Source: an uncultured Pelagibacteraceae bacterium
GTDB taxonomy: Bacteria > Pseudomonadota > Alphaproteobacteria > Pelagibacterales > Pelagibacteraceae
NCBI GenBank assembly: GCA_902554035.1
Contig: CACDMX010000003.1
Span: 62,001-126,000, forward strand
Length of the DNA stretch: 64,000 nt
Direction of reading: 5' to 3'
The notes beneath the pieces are model-generated. The model saw only the letters and a program-made list of their open reading frames with translations, was not told the origin of the DNA and made no database searches. Positions 51,306 through 59,981 of this stretch are shown here, one piece after another (position 1 is the stretch's first letter; each line of letters begins with the position of its first letter). The position numbers and the translations under genes are program-made.

Positions 51306-51316
51306 AAGGAATAATT

Positions 51317-52507
51317 ATGCGAAAATTAATCTTAGCTGTATTTTTATTTGTTTCTACAATAGCAACAAATTCTAATGCGGATGGGCATGGAATTAAAATG
51401 GGAATCATTTTAGGTTTCACTGGTCCAATAGAATCTCTTACGCCTGCAATGGCTGCGTCTGCTGAGCTTGCATTTAAGGAAGCTTCTGACTCAGGATCTT
51501 TGTTGGGAGGTAAAAAAATATCAGTAGAAAGAGCTGATTCAACTTGTGTTGATTCTGCTGCTGCTACTTCAGCTGCTGAAGGTTTAGTTTCAAATGGAGT
51601 TGTGGCCATTATGGGAGCTGACTGTTCTGGTGTTACAGGTGCTATTGCAACAAATGTTGCGGTACCAAATGGTGTTGTTATGATTTCACCATCTGCGACA
51701 TCTCCTGGATTAACTGATCTAAAAGATAATGGTTATTTTTTTAGAACAGCTCCATCAGATGCTAGAGGTGGTCAAATTTTAGCTGATATTACTAAAGATA
51801 GAAAAATTAAGAGTGTTGCAATAACTTATACAAACAATGACTACGGAAAAGGTTTAGCAGATGTTTATGCAGCTGCCGTTAAAGCTCATGGTATAAAGGT
51901 TACAACTTCAGCGGCTCACGAAGATGGCAAAGCTGATTACTCTGCAGAAGTAGCAACTTTAGCATCAGCTGGTGGTGATGCAGTTGCTGTTATTGGTTAC
52001 TTAGACCAAGGTGGAAAAGGAATCATTCAAGGTTCTTTAGACTCTGGAGCATTTGATACTTTTATTCTATCAGATGGTATGATCGGTGATTCATTAACAG
52101 AAACTTTTGGAAAATCTTTAAATAAATCCTTTGGTTCTCTACCAGGATCAACAGGAAAAGGTGCTGGTGTATTTAAGAATGTCGCTAAAGCAGCTGGAAT
52201 TGACTCGTCTGGTCCTTATACTGGAGAGTCTTATGATGCAGCAGCTCTAATTACTCTTGCAATGCAAGCTGGTGGTAAAGCAGATAGAGCCACTATTCAA
52301 AAGAATGTAATGTCTGTTGCAAATGCTCCTGGTAAGAAGATATATCCAGGTGAGCTAAAAAAAGCATTAGACTTACTAGCAAAAGGTAAAGATATCAATT
52401 ACGAAGGTGCAACTGGTGTTGAGTTTACAGAAGTTGGAGAAGCTTTTGGTTCTTTCTTAGAAAAAGAAATCAAAGGTGGTAAATTTAAGACCAAAAAGCA
52501 AAGATAA
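51317..52507 (+). CDS. Branched-chain-amino-acid-type ABC transporter substrate-binding protein (LivK family)
   Basis: A 396-residue periplasmic protein with a signal peptide (KLILAVFLFVSTIATNSNA, cleavage near residue 22). The type I periplasmic-binding fold is seen in IKMGIILGFTGPIESLTPAM, ADSTCVDSAAATSAAEGL, VAIMGADCSGVTGAIA and the later VAITYTNNDYGKGLAD. It has two Cys residues (55 and 76 approximately) that may form a disulfide. Permeases and ATPases of the same class are coded on the other strand from 54.2 to 58.1 kb and probably complete the importer. The upstream aldehyde dehydrogenase cluster suggests that the ligand is the degraded compound, not necessarily a branched-chain amino acid. 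Confidence 0.9.
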   Translation: MRKLILAVFLFVSTIATNSNADGHGIKMGIILGFTGPIESLTPAMAASAELAFKEASDSGSLLGGKKISVERADSTCVDSAAATSAAEGLVSNGVVAIMGADCSGVTGAIATNVAVPNGVVMISPSATSPGLTDLKDNGYFFRTAPSDARGGQILADITKDRKIKSVAITYTNNDYGKGLADVYAAAVKAHGIKVTTSAAHEDGKADYSAEVATLASAGGDAVAVIGYLDQGGKGIIQGSLDSGAFDTFILSDGMIGDSLTETFGKSLNKSFGSLPGSTGKGAGVFKNVAKAAGIDSSGPYTGESYDAAALITLAMQAGGKADRATIQKNVMSVANAPGKKIYPGELKKALDLLAKGKDINYEGATGVEFTEVGEAFGSFLEKEIKGGKFKTKKQR

Positions 52508-52520
52508 TATTTAATATTAT

Positions 52521-52558
52521 AAGCCTCAGCGGAGAAATCTGCTGAGGTTTTTTTTTAT
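52521..52558 (+). terminator. Rho-independent terminator after the LivK-type gene
   Basis: Stem CCTCAGCGGA / TCTGCTGAGG (52523-52546, with one G-T pair) around a GAAA loop, followed by nine T. Classic plus-strand terminator. The stop codon of the convergent MFS gene lies in its T-tract, so it may also insulate that gene. Confidence 0.9.
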
Positions 52559-53718
52559 TTTTTACTGAATACATCTGCTCTAATTGTAGCTAAAATAATA
52601 ATAATCATAAAAGGTACACACATTATGTTCATTATTTTCCAATTAGTTAGTGTTAAAAAAATACCAGCAGATAAACTTCCTAAAGCGTGAACAGAATAAA
52701 CTATAAAATCATTTAATCCTTGTGCTTTAAATTTTTCCTCTTCTCTATAGGTAAGAGTAAGTAAGCTAGTTCCTGAAATAAATAAAAAATTCCATCCTAA
52801 TCCCAAAAATATTAATGCAAACATATAGTTAAAAAAAGTTTGTTCAAAAAAACTTGCAATTACAGTTATGCTATAAAAGACTAAACCTACATACATTATA
52901 TTACTGTGACCAAACTTTTTAATTAGATGTCCAGTTATAAGTGAAGGTAAAAACATAGAAGCAACATGAAATTGAATAACAAAACTTGTTTTGCTCAAAC
53001 TGAAATTTTCCATTATATGCATGCTTATTGGAGTAGCAGTCATAAGAAAAGTCATTATTGCGTATCCAAACGCAGATGCTATTAAAGCTTGAAGAAACTT
53101 TGGTTGTGATAGTAATTCTAAATAACCTCTACCAACATAATCTAAACTCGTTTCAATTTTTGATTTACTTTCATAAAATAAAAAAAGTATTGAAGGTATA
53201 AAAGTTAAAAACGCAAGAGAGAGATACGAGCCAACGTATAAGTTTTCGCTGATTAGGTCCTTAGTATAATTTGCTAAACTTGGTCCTAAAAAAGCTGAAA
53301 TAATTCCACCAAACAATAATATTGAAATAGCTTTGGGAGCAATACTTTTGTCAACGCTTTCAGCGGCTGCAAAACGATACTGATGGGTAAATGCCATTCC
53401 GATACCAATTAAAAGATTTGCAAAACAAAATAAAAAAAAATTTTGTATAAATATGGAATAAGCTGCTAATATTGAAAAAATTGAGTTGCCAACTGAAGCA
53501 ATTATGAAACCATTTTTTCTTCCAATTAAACTCATTAGTTTTGAGGCAATTATCGAACCTATAGCGATTCCAATGATGGAAATAGATATAGGTAAAGTTG
53601 CTAAGGATTTTATTGGACTCATTTGAGATCCGATAATTCCACTTAAAAAAACTGTTACAGGTGCTGCAGTAAAACTGAAAACTTGACTAATTAATAAAAC
53701 AAAAAGATTTTTATTCAT
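52555..53718 (-). CDS. MFS transporter
   Basis: A 387-residue major facilitator with about twelve helices. The loop 2-3 motif is SKLMSLIGRKNGFIIASVG and the central loop has the hydrophilic YESKSKIETSLDYVGRGY. Substrate not evident. The start codon at 53718 lies in a 6-bp inverted repeat (53716-53731), which could reduce translation if folded. It converges with the LivK gene at a shared terminator and is followed upstream by a 128-base A/T-rich spacer in which I see nothing else. Confidence 0.82.
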   Translation of the reverse strand: MNKNLFVLLISQVFSFTAAPVTVFLSGIIGSQMSPIKSLATLPISISIIGIAIGSIIASKLMSLIGRKNGFIIASVGNSIFSILAAYSIFIQNFFLFCFANLLIGIGMAFTHQYRFAAAESVDKSIAPKAISILLFGGIISAFLGPSLANYTKDLISENLYVGSYLSLAFLTFIPSILFLFYESKSKIETSLDYVGRGYLELLSQPKFLQALIASAFGYAIMTFLMTATPISMHIMENFSLSKTSFVIQFHVASMFLPSLITGHLIKKFGHSNIMYVGLVFYSITVIASFFEQTFFNYMFALIFLGLGWNFLFISGTSLLTLTYREEEKFKAQGLNDFIVYSVHALGSLSAGIFLTLTNWKIMNIMCVPFMIIIILATIRADVFSKK

Positions 53719-53846
53719 TCAAAAATGAATGTTTACATTAACATTTATTATGTTTTATGCCAGACTTTATAATTCAACAAAATTTATCTTTTTAAAGCTC
53801 CTAAGATCTAATTAATTTTTTATATTAGTGATTTAAATGAGAGGTC

Positions 53847-54218
53847 TTAAATAAATTTTTTTATTACTTTATAAATTTCTTTTTTACTTGTTTCGCCTAT
53901 GCTTCTATAAACTTCTTTATTATCTTTAAAAATCAGAATTGTACTTTGGTACTCAACATTAAATAAATTTGAAATTTCTTTATTTGTAACATCAAATGCA
54001 AAATACTCTACATTATCAAATTCTTTGTTTGCTTTATTTAGAACTTTCATTTGACTTGCACACGATGAGCAATATTTAATCCACGAACTAACAACAATAA
54101 CCTTCCCCTCTAATTGGGCATTTTTAAATTGTTTTTCATTGAACGTTGTTTTTTTATCCAAAGCAAAAGAACTTAAAGGTAAAAATATGAATAGTATAAT
54201 TAATATCTTCTTAAACAT
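53847..54218 (-). CDS. Periplasmic thioredoxin-like protein
   Basis: A 123-residue protein with a signal peptide (KKILIILFIFLPLSSFA, cleavage near residue 19). The thioredoxin fold shows VIVVSSWIKYCSSCASQM with a CSSC motif instead of CGPC, then VEYFAFDVTNKE and the cis-Pro replaced by a Ser-Thr pair in YQSTILIFKDNKE. Such atypical CxxC proteins may be reductases of specific periplasmic partners. It lies one base downstream of the livM stop, so it is part of the livGFHM operon or transcribed from read-through. Confidence 0.75.
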   Translation of the reverse strand: MFKKILIILFIFLPLSSFALDKKTTFNEKQFKNAQLEGKVIVVSSWIKYCSSCASQMKVLNKANKEFDNVEYFAFDVTNKEISNLFNVEYQSTILIFKDNKEVYRSIGETSKKEIYKVIKKFI

Positions 54219-54219
54219 A

Positions 54220-55590
54220 CTATTGTTTTATTATTTTTTCTGGCAGAATACCCTGTGGTCTATAGCGCATTATTATCAATAAACCTATACCAATCATTAA
54301 AAATCTGAAATATGGTGCGCTTTCAATTAAATGAACTTTTATCATATTTGTCTCAGGTAAATGAGCTGTAAAAAAATTAATCAAAAATAGTGCCATTGGA
54401 CCAGCTTGAACCCATAAAAACCAAACTACAAAACCACCTAATATTGCTCCAAAATTATTTCCAGTTCCACCCACTATAACCATAACCCAAATAACAAAAG
54501 TATATCTCATAGGTCTATAGCTTCCTGGTGTAAATAATCCGTCATTTGTTACCATCATTGCACCTGCAATTCCCACAACTGCCGAACCTAAAATAAAAAT
54601 TAATAAGTGTTCTTTGACAATATTTTTTCCCATGGCACTTGCTGCAGCTTCATTATCTCTTATTGCTCTCATTTTTCTTCCCCATGGAGAATAAAGGGCT
54701 TTTTGCGTTATGATTAATAAAATAATTACAACTGATAAAAATAATCCAGCCATGCAAAGTTTTACATAAACTGAAGACGCATCAATTACTAATTGGTTTA
54801 ATAAATCCTGTTTTTCTGAAACTGTAGAAATTAAATTTAACTTAGTAGAATTAAATTTTTCAACTAAATTAATAAACCATTGTGAATTTTGCAAATCTAC
54901 TTCATATGGCACAGGTCTTTTTAAACCAATTACATTTTTAACTCCTCTTGCAAGCCAATCTTCATGTTTTATTACTGAAACAACAATTTCTGCGATTAAT
55001 AAAGTGGCGATAGCTAAATAATCTGCTCTTAATCCTAAAGCAATTTTACCAACTACATATGCAAGACCTCCTGCAAAAAATCCTCCAACAATCCATGAGA
55101 ACATCACTGGCATTCCTAAACCACCTAAAAATCCTGTCTTAGCTGGTTCAACTGCCTCTATGCCTTCTATAGCAGGTCCAGAAATAAATCTTAGTAAAAT
55201 TATACCCACTACGATTATCCCTGAAATAAAATAATTTTTATACTTGCTTTGTTTAAATTTATTTAGAACATGCTTGATGGCAAAAACCATTCCGATAATT
55301 AATAATAAGCAGAGCATCATGTTAAAACCACCTACCGCCCATGCTTCTGGAACAGGTGCGACTGAAACAAGCACGACCGCAAGACCTCCAAGAGCTGTAT
55401 ATCCCATTATTCCAAAATTAATTAATCCTGCATACCCCCACTGAATATTAGCGCCCATTGTCATAACAGCAGATATCATACAATAATTAAAAATTGTTAA
55501 TGCAATTGACCACGACTGAAAAATTCCAACTAAAATAATTAGCACAAACATAATCAAATATGCAGTTATTACGTTTAAATAATTCTTCAT
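54220..55590 (-). CDS. livM: Branched-chain-type ABC transporter permease (LivM)
   Basis: A 456-residue permease, longer than E. coli LivM. LivM features are NIQWGYAGLINFGIMGYTALGG near the N-terminus, RADYLAIATLLIAEIVV, WGRKMRAIRDNEAAASAMGKNI (cytoplasmic ATPase-contact loop) and NFGAILGGFVVWF. Between about residues 225 and 280 there is an extra hydrophilic segment (DLQNSQWFINLVEKF to DASSVYVKL), probably a periplasmic loop. It overlaps livH by four bases. Confidence 0.92.
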   Translation of the reverse strand: MKNYLNVITAYLIMFVLIILVGIFQSWSIALTIFNYCMISAVMTMGANIQWGYAGLINFGIMGYTALGGLAVVLVSVAPVPEAWAVGGFNMMLCLLLIIGMVFAIKHVLNKFKQSKYKNYFISGIIVVGIILLRFISGPAIEGIEAVEPAKTGFLGGLGMPVMFSWIVGGFFAGGLAYVVGKIALGLRADYLAIATLLIAEIVVSVIKHEDWLARGVKNVIGLKRPVPYEVDLQNSQWFINLVEKFNSTKLNLISTVSEKQDLLNQLVIDASSVYVKLCMAGLFLSVVIILLIITQKALYSPWGRKMRAIRDNEAAASAMGKNIVKEHLLIFILGSAVVGIAGAMMVTNDGLFTPGSYRPMRYTFVIWVMVIVGGTGNNFGAILGGFVVWFLWVQAGPMALFLINFFTAHLPETNMIKVHLIESAPYFRFLMIGIGLLIIMRYRPQGILPEKIIKQ

Positions 55591-56609
55591 AAAATTTTTC
55601 CTTTAAAAATCCCAGAAGGTCTGAATAATAAAACTATAACCAAAATTGAAAAAGAAACTGCAAATTTGTAATCAGTTGATAACAATTGCATTAATGAATC
55701 TGGCTCCAAGCTTTCAGGTAAAATATATGTAAAAAATTTTTTGTAAGCGTAAGTTATAAATATTTCTCCAAATGCAACTACATATCCCCCAAGAAAAGCG
55801 CCGAATGGATTTCCTATTCCCCCAACAATTGCTGCAGCAAATATAGGAAGCATATTATTAAAATATACAAATGGTTTATAACTTTTATCAAGTCCATACA
55901 AAACGCCCCCTACCGTAGCTAAAACCCCTGCTATAACCCAAGTCAACAAAACAACACGTTTTGGATCAATACCTGATAATAAAGCTAAGTCTTCATTATC
56001 AGAATATGCGCGCATACTTGTCCCAGTTTTTGTTTTATTTAAAAACCAAAACATCAAAGAAACTACAATAATAGTAATTATAATTGTGATTAACTGTGTT
56101 GATTTAATAGCCAAACCTTCATTTAAGCCTGTCATTTCTTTAAATTCATTAGCCTTTAAGATAAATTTTTCTCCATCTAAAAATCTCCGGTCGTAAGGTC
56201 CAATTATTATTCTTATGATTGCCTGTGTAACAAACATCACACCCACACTGACCATTGCAAGTTGAACGGGTGGACTTTTTTTAATTCTATAGTAACTAAA
56301 AACAAATTTATCAATTAAAAGCATATAAAGTATCATCATTATGATTGCGAAAGGGAGAGTAAGCAGTGCAGTTGGTAAGAAACCAAAATTGATTCCTTTG
56401 GATTGAAAATAAAATGTTAATAATACTGCAAACATTGTTCCAAAAGACATCATGTCTCCGGTTGCAAAATTTGCAAATCTTAAAACACCATAAATAAGTG
56501 TTACAAAGATTGCTCCCAAAGCTAATTGAGATCCATATGCTAATGCTGGTATTACTGTGTAATTTAAAAGTAAAATAAATGCATTTAAAAAGTCCATATT
56601 ATGCTCCAA
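55587..56609 (-). CDS. livH: Branched-chain-type ABC transporter permease (LivH)
   Basis: A 340-residue permease. The N-terminal helix region ALGAIFVTLIYGVLRFANFATGDMMSFG and the loop TKTGTSMRAYSDNEDLALLSGIDPKRVVLLTWVIAG (in two parts) are diagnostic, followed by IFAAAIVGGIGNPFGAFLGGYV. It is slightly longer than E. coli LivH through a central hydrophilic stretch near residues 130-170. Overlaps livM by four bases and livF by eleven. Confidence 0.93.
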   Translation of the reverse strand: MEHNMDFLNAFILLLNYTVIPALAYGSQLALGAIFVTLIYGVLRFANFATGDMMSFGTMFAVLLTFYFQSKGINFGFLPTALLTLPFAIIMMILYMLLIDKFVFSYYRIKKSPPVQLAMVSVGVMFVTQAIIRIIIGPYDRRFLDGEKFILKANEFKEMTGLNEGLAIKSTQLITIIITIIVVSLMFWFLNKTKTGTSMRAYSDNEDLALLSGIDPKRVVLLTWVIAGVLATVGGVLYGLDKSYKPFVYFNNMLPIFAAAIVGGIGNPFGAFLGGYVVAFGEIFITYAYKKFFTYILPESLEPDSLMQLLSTDYKFAVSFSILVIVLLFRPSGIFKGKIL

Positions 56610-57306
56610 GAAAAGATCTTCTTACTTCAGGATCTTGAAGTAACTCTTTGCCAGATCCCTCAAATTTATTTTTGCCAGTAACTAATACATAGCCCCTGTC
56701 CGAAATACTTAATGCCTGCTTAGCATTTTGTTCTACCATTATAATTGCAACGTTAGTTTCTTTTACTTTTATAATATGATCAAATAATTCATCCATTACT
56801 ATTGGAGATACTCCAGCAGTGGGCTCATCTAACATTAATACTGACGGTCTAATCATTAAAGCTCTTCCAAGAGCAACCTGTTGTCTTTGTCCACCAGAAA
56901 GCTCACCTACCATTTGAGAACTTTTTTCTTTAAGTATTGGAAAGAGAGAAAAAATTTCGTCTATTATTTTATTTAAATCCTCATTTCTTAAAAAAGCTCC
57001 AATTTCTAAATTTTCTTTTACAGTCAAACCTGGGAAAACATTTTTAGTTTGTGGTACAAATGATATTCCACTTTTTACTCTATCTTGAGGAGATAAACTT
57101 GATATATCTTTTCCGTCAATAATGACGGATCCAGATTTTAATTTTAAAAGTCCGAGCATGGCTTTCATGGCAGTTGATTTGCCAGCCCCATTAGGACCTA
57201 AGATAGCAACAATTTCTCCCTTGTTAACATTTATGGTACAGGAGTTAATTATATCTGGTCCACTTCCATAGCCAGCGGTCATACTGTTGCCCTCAAAAAA
57301 AGCCAT
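56599..57306 (-). CDS. livF: Branched-chain-type ABC transporter ATP-binding protein (LivF)
   Basis: A 235-residue ATPase. N-terminus SMTAGYGSGPDI, Walker A GPNGAGKSTAMKAM, SFVPQTKNVFPGLTVKENLEIG, signature LSGGQRQQVALGRAL, Walker B VLMLDEPTAGVSP and switch in IIMVEQNAKQAL, the classical LivF pattern. It abuts livG without intervening bases and overlaps livH. Confidence 0.94.
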   Translation of the reverse strand: MAFFEGNSMTAGYGSGPDIINSCTINVNKGEIVAILGPNGAGKSTAMKAMLGLLKLKSGSVIIDGKDISSLSPQDRVKSGISFVPQTKNVFPGLTVKENLEIGAFLRNEDLNKIIDEIFSLFPILKEKSSQMVGELSGGQRQQVALGRALMIRPSVLMLDEPTAGVSPIVMDELFDHIIKVKETNVAIIMVEQNAKQALSISDRGYVLVTGKNKFEGSGKELLQDPEVRRSFLGA

Positions 57307-58086
57307 TTATTTTTTCGCCCTTCCTAGATAACTCTCTATTACTTTATCGTTATTTTTAACCTGTTCTGAGGTACCTTCAAATAATACTGAACCCTCGGAC
57401 ATTACAATTACTGGATCACACATTCTACTTATAAAATCCATATCATGTTCAATCATACAAAATGTATAACCTTTTTCTTTATTTAGTCTCAAAATCGCCG
57501 TACCTAAATCCTTAAGTAAAGTTCTGTTCACACCTGCTCCAACCTCATCAAGTAAAACTAATTTTGAGTCAACCATCATTGTTCTTCCTAATTCTAGAAG
57601 TTTTTTTTGACCACCAGACAAATTTCCAGCAATTTCATTAGAAAGATGTTTGAGATTTAAAAAATCAATTACTTCATAGGCTTTAAATCGAATTTTTTCT
57701 TCTTCTTCTCTCACTAATTTTGGTTTTAATAGTGCGGTCATTAAATTTTCACCTGATTGATTTCCCGGAACCATCATTAAATTTTCTAAAACTGTTAGAT
57801 TTGTGAATTCATGAGCAATTTGGAAAGTTCTCAAAATACCCTTTGAAAATAACTCATATGATGGAACAGATGTAATGTCCTCCTCATAAAACGAAACTTT
57901 TCCTTTATCTGGTTTCAAATTTCCAGCAATTAAATTAAATAATGTAGTTTTTCCAGATCCATTTGGGCCAATTATGCCAGTAATTGTTCCTTTTTTTATT
58001 TTAAGTGAGCAGTCTGCAACAGCGGCAAGGCCCCCAAAATATTTTGAAAGATTATCTATTTGCAGAATATTTGTATCTGACTGCAT
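57307..58086 (-). CDS. livG: Branched-chain-type ABC transporter ATP-binding protein (LivG)
   Basis: A 259-residue ATPase. DNLSKYFGGLAAVADCSLKI, Walker A GPNGSGKTTLFNLIAG, RTFQIAHEFTNLTVLENLM, signature NLSGGQKKLLELGRTM, Walker B LVLLDEVGAGVN and CMIEHDMDFI identify LivG. First transporter gene of the minus-strand operon livG-livF-livH-livM. The ProC-like gene lies six bases upstream in the same direction and may lead the operon. Confidence 0.94.
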   Translation of the reverse strand: MQSDTNILQIDNLSKYFGGLAAVADCSLKIKKGTITGIIGPNGSGKTTLFNLIAGNLKPDKGKVSFYEEDITSVPSYELFSKGILRTFQIAHEFTNLTVLENLMMVPGNQSGENLMTALLKPKLVREEEEKIRFKAYEVIDFLNLKHLSNEIAGNLSGGQKKLLELGRTMMVDSKLVLLDEVGAGVNRTLLKDLGTAILRLNKEKGYTFCMIEHDMDFISRMCDPVIVMSEGSVLFEGTSEQVKNNDKVIESYLGRAKK

Positions 58087-58092
58087 AGAAAA

Positions 58093-58863
58093 TTATACTT
58101 TGTTTAATCTTTTAAGAATACTATTTAATGTTTTTTCAACTGATCTATAAATTCCTGCTTTTTTAAGTTCTTTAACACCTTGCTCATTAAGACCTCTAGG
58201 TGTTTGTGATTCTTTCACCAAATATTTAAGATCTTTTTTTGATTTTATTACAGCATCTTGTGATAATGCAACAAATAATGATGTTATATATTTTTGAGCA
58301 TCATCTTTTTTAATTCCTCTTTTAATTAACCATGTAGACATGCAATTTAGCAACTCATAGAATGGCGCCATCATTCCAGAAGTTGACCAAAAGTTTAGCG
58401 AAGAGTTTTCCTTTTTAATTTCAACTGTTGTACCAAGTTGATTAAAGAAATTTTTAACTTTCTTATTTGGTGGAAATATAGGAACTGGACCTTTTCTCAA
58501 AGAAATAGGTGGTAAAGGTATAGCTCTTACAATGATAGCTTTAACTTTAACAATTTTTTTTAGTTGTTTCATCTTTATAGTTGAAATGAAACTAATTATT
58601 GTTTGGTTGGATTTGTAATGATATTTGTGCAAAATTTTTTGACCAACCTTTGGTGTAACTGCCAAAAAAATCCAATTAGATTTATTTATTATTTCTTGAT
58701 TATTTTTAATAATAGAAATTTTTTTACTTTTAGATTTTAAAAATTTAGATATTTTTTTATTTCTTGCAGATAAATAAATTTTATTTACTTTTAATCTTGC
58801 GCTAAGTATTCCAGTTACAACCGCTTTGGTAATTTGCCCTGTTCCGATAAATCCAATTTTCAT
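58093..58863 (-). CDS. Pyrroline-5-carboxylate reductase-like protein
   Basis: A 256-residue oxidoreductase from the ATG at 58863 (MKIGFIGTGQITKAVVTG). A start at 58887 would only add eight hydrophobic residues before the Rossmann motif. Further features are WIFLAVTPKVGQKIL, VRAIPLPPISLRKGPVPIFPP and, in the C-terminal dimer domain, SGMMAPFYELLN and ESQTPRGLNEQGV, the P5CR signature where Thr-Pro-Gly-Gly is Thr-Pro-Arg-Gly. ProC makes proline with NAD(P)H, and the variant motif leaves room for another cyclic imine as substrate. It stands six bases before livG. Confidence 0.83.
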   Translation of the reverse strand: MKIGFIGTGQITKAVVTGILSARLKVNKIYLSARNKKISKFLKSKSKKISIIKNNQEIINKSNWIFLAVTPKVGQKILHKYHYKSNQTIISFISTIKMKQLKKIVKVKAIIVRAIPLPPISLRKGPVPIFPPNKKVKNFFNQLGTTVEIKKENSSLNFWSTSGMMAPFYELLNCMSTWLIKRGIKKDDAQKYITSLFVALSQDAVIKSKKDLKYLVKESQTPRGLNEQGVKELKKAGIYRSVEKTLNSILKRLNKV

Positions 58864-58915
58864 AATAAATTTCTTAATTATTATCACTAAATTTGATTAA
58901 GAGACTCATGAAAAA

Positions 58916-59611
58916 CTAATATTGTTGTGTAATTGCAATTATTATAGCAATTATTATTAATACACACGCTGAAATTGTGTTTATTACTCTTGGATTTGCT
59001 TTAATCCAAATTATTAATTTATTAGCAAGCATCGCATAACCAATTAAAGATAAAAAATCTAATACAATATAAGTAGTAATTAATATTAAAAATTGCGCGA
59101 TATAATTTGTATTAAAGTTAATAAACTGGGGAAAAATTAACGGAAAAAACATCCATGCTTTTGGACTTGTTCCAGCAACTAAAAAACCATCTTTAAAGAA
59201 AGACACTACACTTTTTTCATTTTTGGCTGAAGAATTAATATTTTTAGGTGTACTATTATAAATATCATAAGCTAAATAAGCTAAATAAAATATTCCTATC
59301 CATTTAAATACGTTTAAAAAATTTGGATTATCTAAAAAAAAAGATCCAATTACAAAAATTACTAAAGTGCCTTGAACTAGATTTGCGGTTACATCTCCTA
59401 ATGCTGTCCAAATACAACTTTTGAAACCATAATTCATTGAGTAGGAAATAATTACTACCCTGGGAGTTCCTGGTGTAATAAATAAAAACAAAATTATTTG
59501 TAAAAAAAGAAAATAGTCTAGGGGGAGCATTTTTGGGGATAGTCCTAAAAAACCGGGAGCTAAAGATGGCAAGATAGGACTATCTAAATACCATATTATC
59601 AGAGCCTCCAT
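58916..59611 (-). CDS. LysE-family amino acid exporter
   Basis: A 231-residue membrane protein with six hydrophobic segments. The LysE/RhtB pattern is seen as FITPGTPRVVIISYSMNYGFKSCIWTALGDV (family consensus PGP...) and KDGFLVAGTSPKAWMFFPLIFPQFI. The N-terminus is about 20 residues longer than usual (MEALIIWYLDSPILPSLAPG) and could reflect a later true start at a Met near LPLDYF. It exports amino acids or related compounds. Confidence 0.85.
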   Translation of the reverse strand: MEALIIWYLDSPILPSLAPGFLGLSPKMLPLDYFLFLQIILFLFITPGTPRVVIISYSMNYGFKSCIWTALGDVTANLVQGTLVIFVIGSFFLDNPNFLNVFKWIGIFYLAYLAYDIYNSTPKNINSSAKNEKSVVSFFKDGFLVAGTSPKAWMFFPLIFPQFINFNTNYIAQFLILITTYIVLDFLSLIGYAMLANKLIIWIKANPRVINTISACVLIIIAIIIAITQQY

Positions 59612-59726
59612 TTTTTTGCATTAAAAAATTTTTAAAAATTCCTTGGATTTTTAAAAAAACTATATGTTCAAATTGGGTCATATTGTCTTTGGTGGAAAAA
59701 ATTGAAAAAGTAATTATATATAAGGT

Positions 59727-59981
59727 ATGAAAAATATCATTATGTACACAGGTCCTCTATGTAATTTTTGTGACGCTGCAAAAAGGCTATTCACAAGAAA
59801 TAATATAAAATATCAAGAGATTGATATTTCATCTAAAGAAGGACTAATGGAAGAAATGATAAAAAAATCGAATGGTAGAAAAACAATTCCACAAATTTTT
59901 TTTGATGATCAACACATTGGCGGTTATGAGGAAGTAAGAGCTTTAGAAAAAGAAAACAAATTACAAGATCTTTTAAAATAA
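59727..59981 (+). CDS. grxC: Glutaredoxin 3
   Basis: An 84-residue glutaredoxin. It has the monothiol/dithiol region YTGPLCNFCDAAKRLF with CNFC (variant of CPYC), GRKTIPQIFFDDQHIGGYEE with the conserved TIPQIF cis-Pro and the GG pair that binds glutathione. It reduces protein disulfides with glutathione in the cytoplasm. It starts 115 bases from the divergent LysE gene and overlaps the convergent membrane-protein gene by nine bases. Confidence 0.93.
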   Translation: MKNIIMYTGPLCNFCDAAKRLFTRNNIKYQEIDISSKEGLMEEMIKKSNGRKTIPQIFFDDQHIGGYEEVRALEKENKLQDLLK

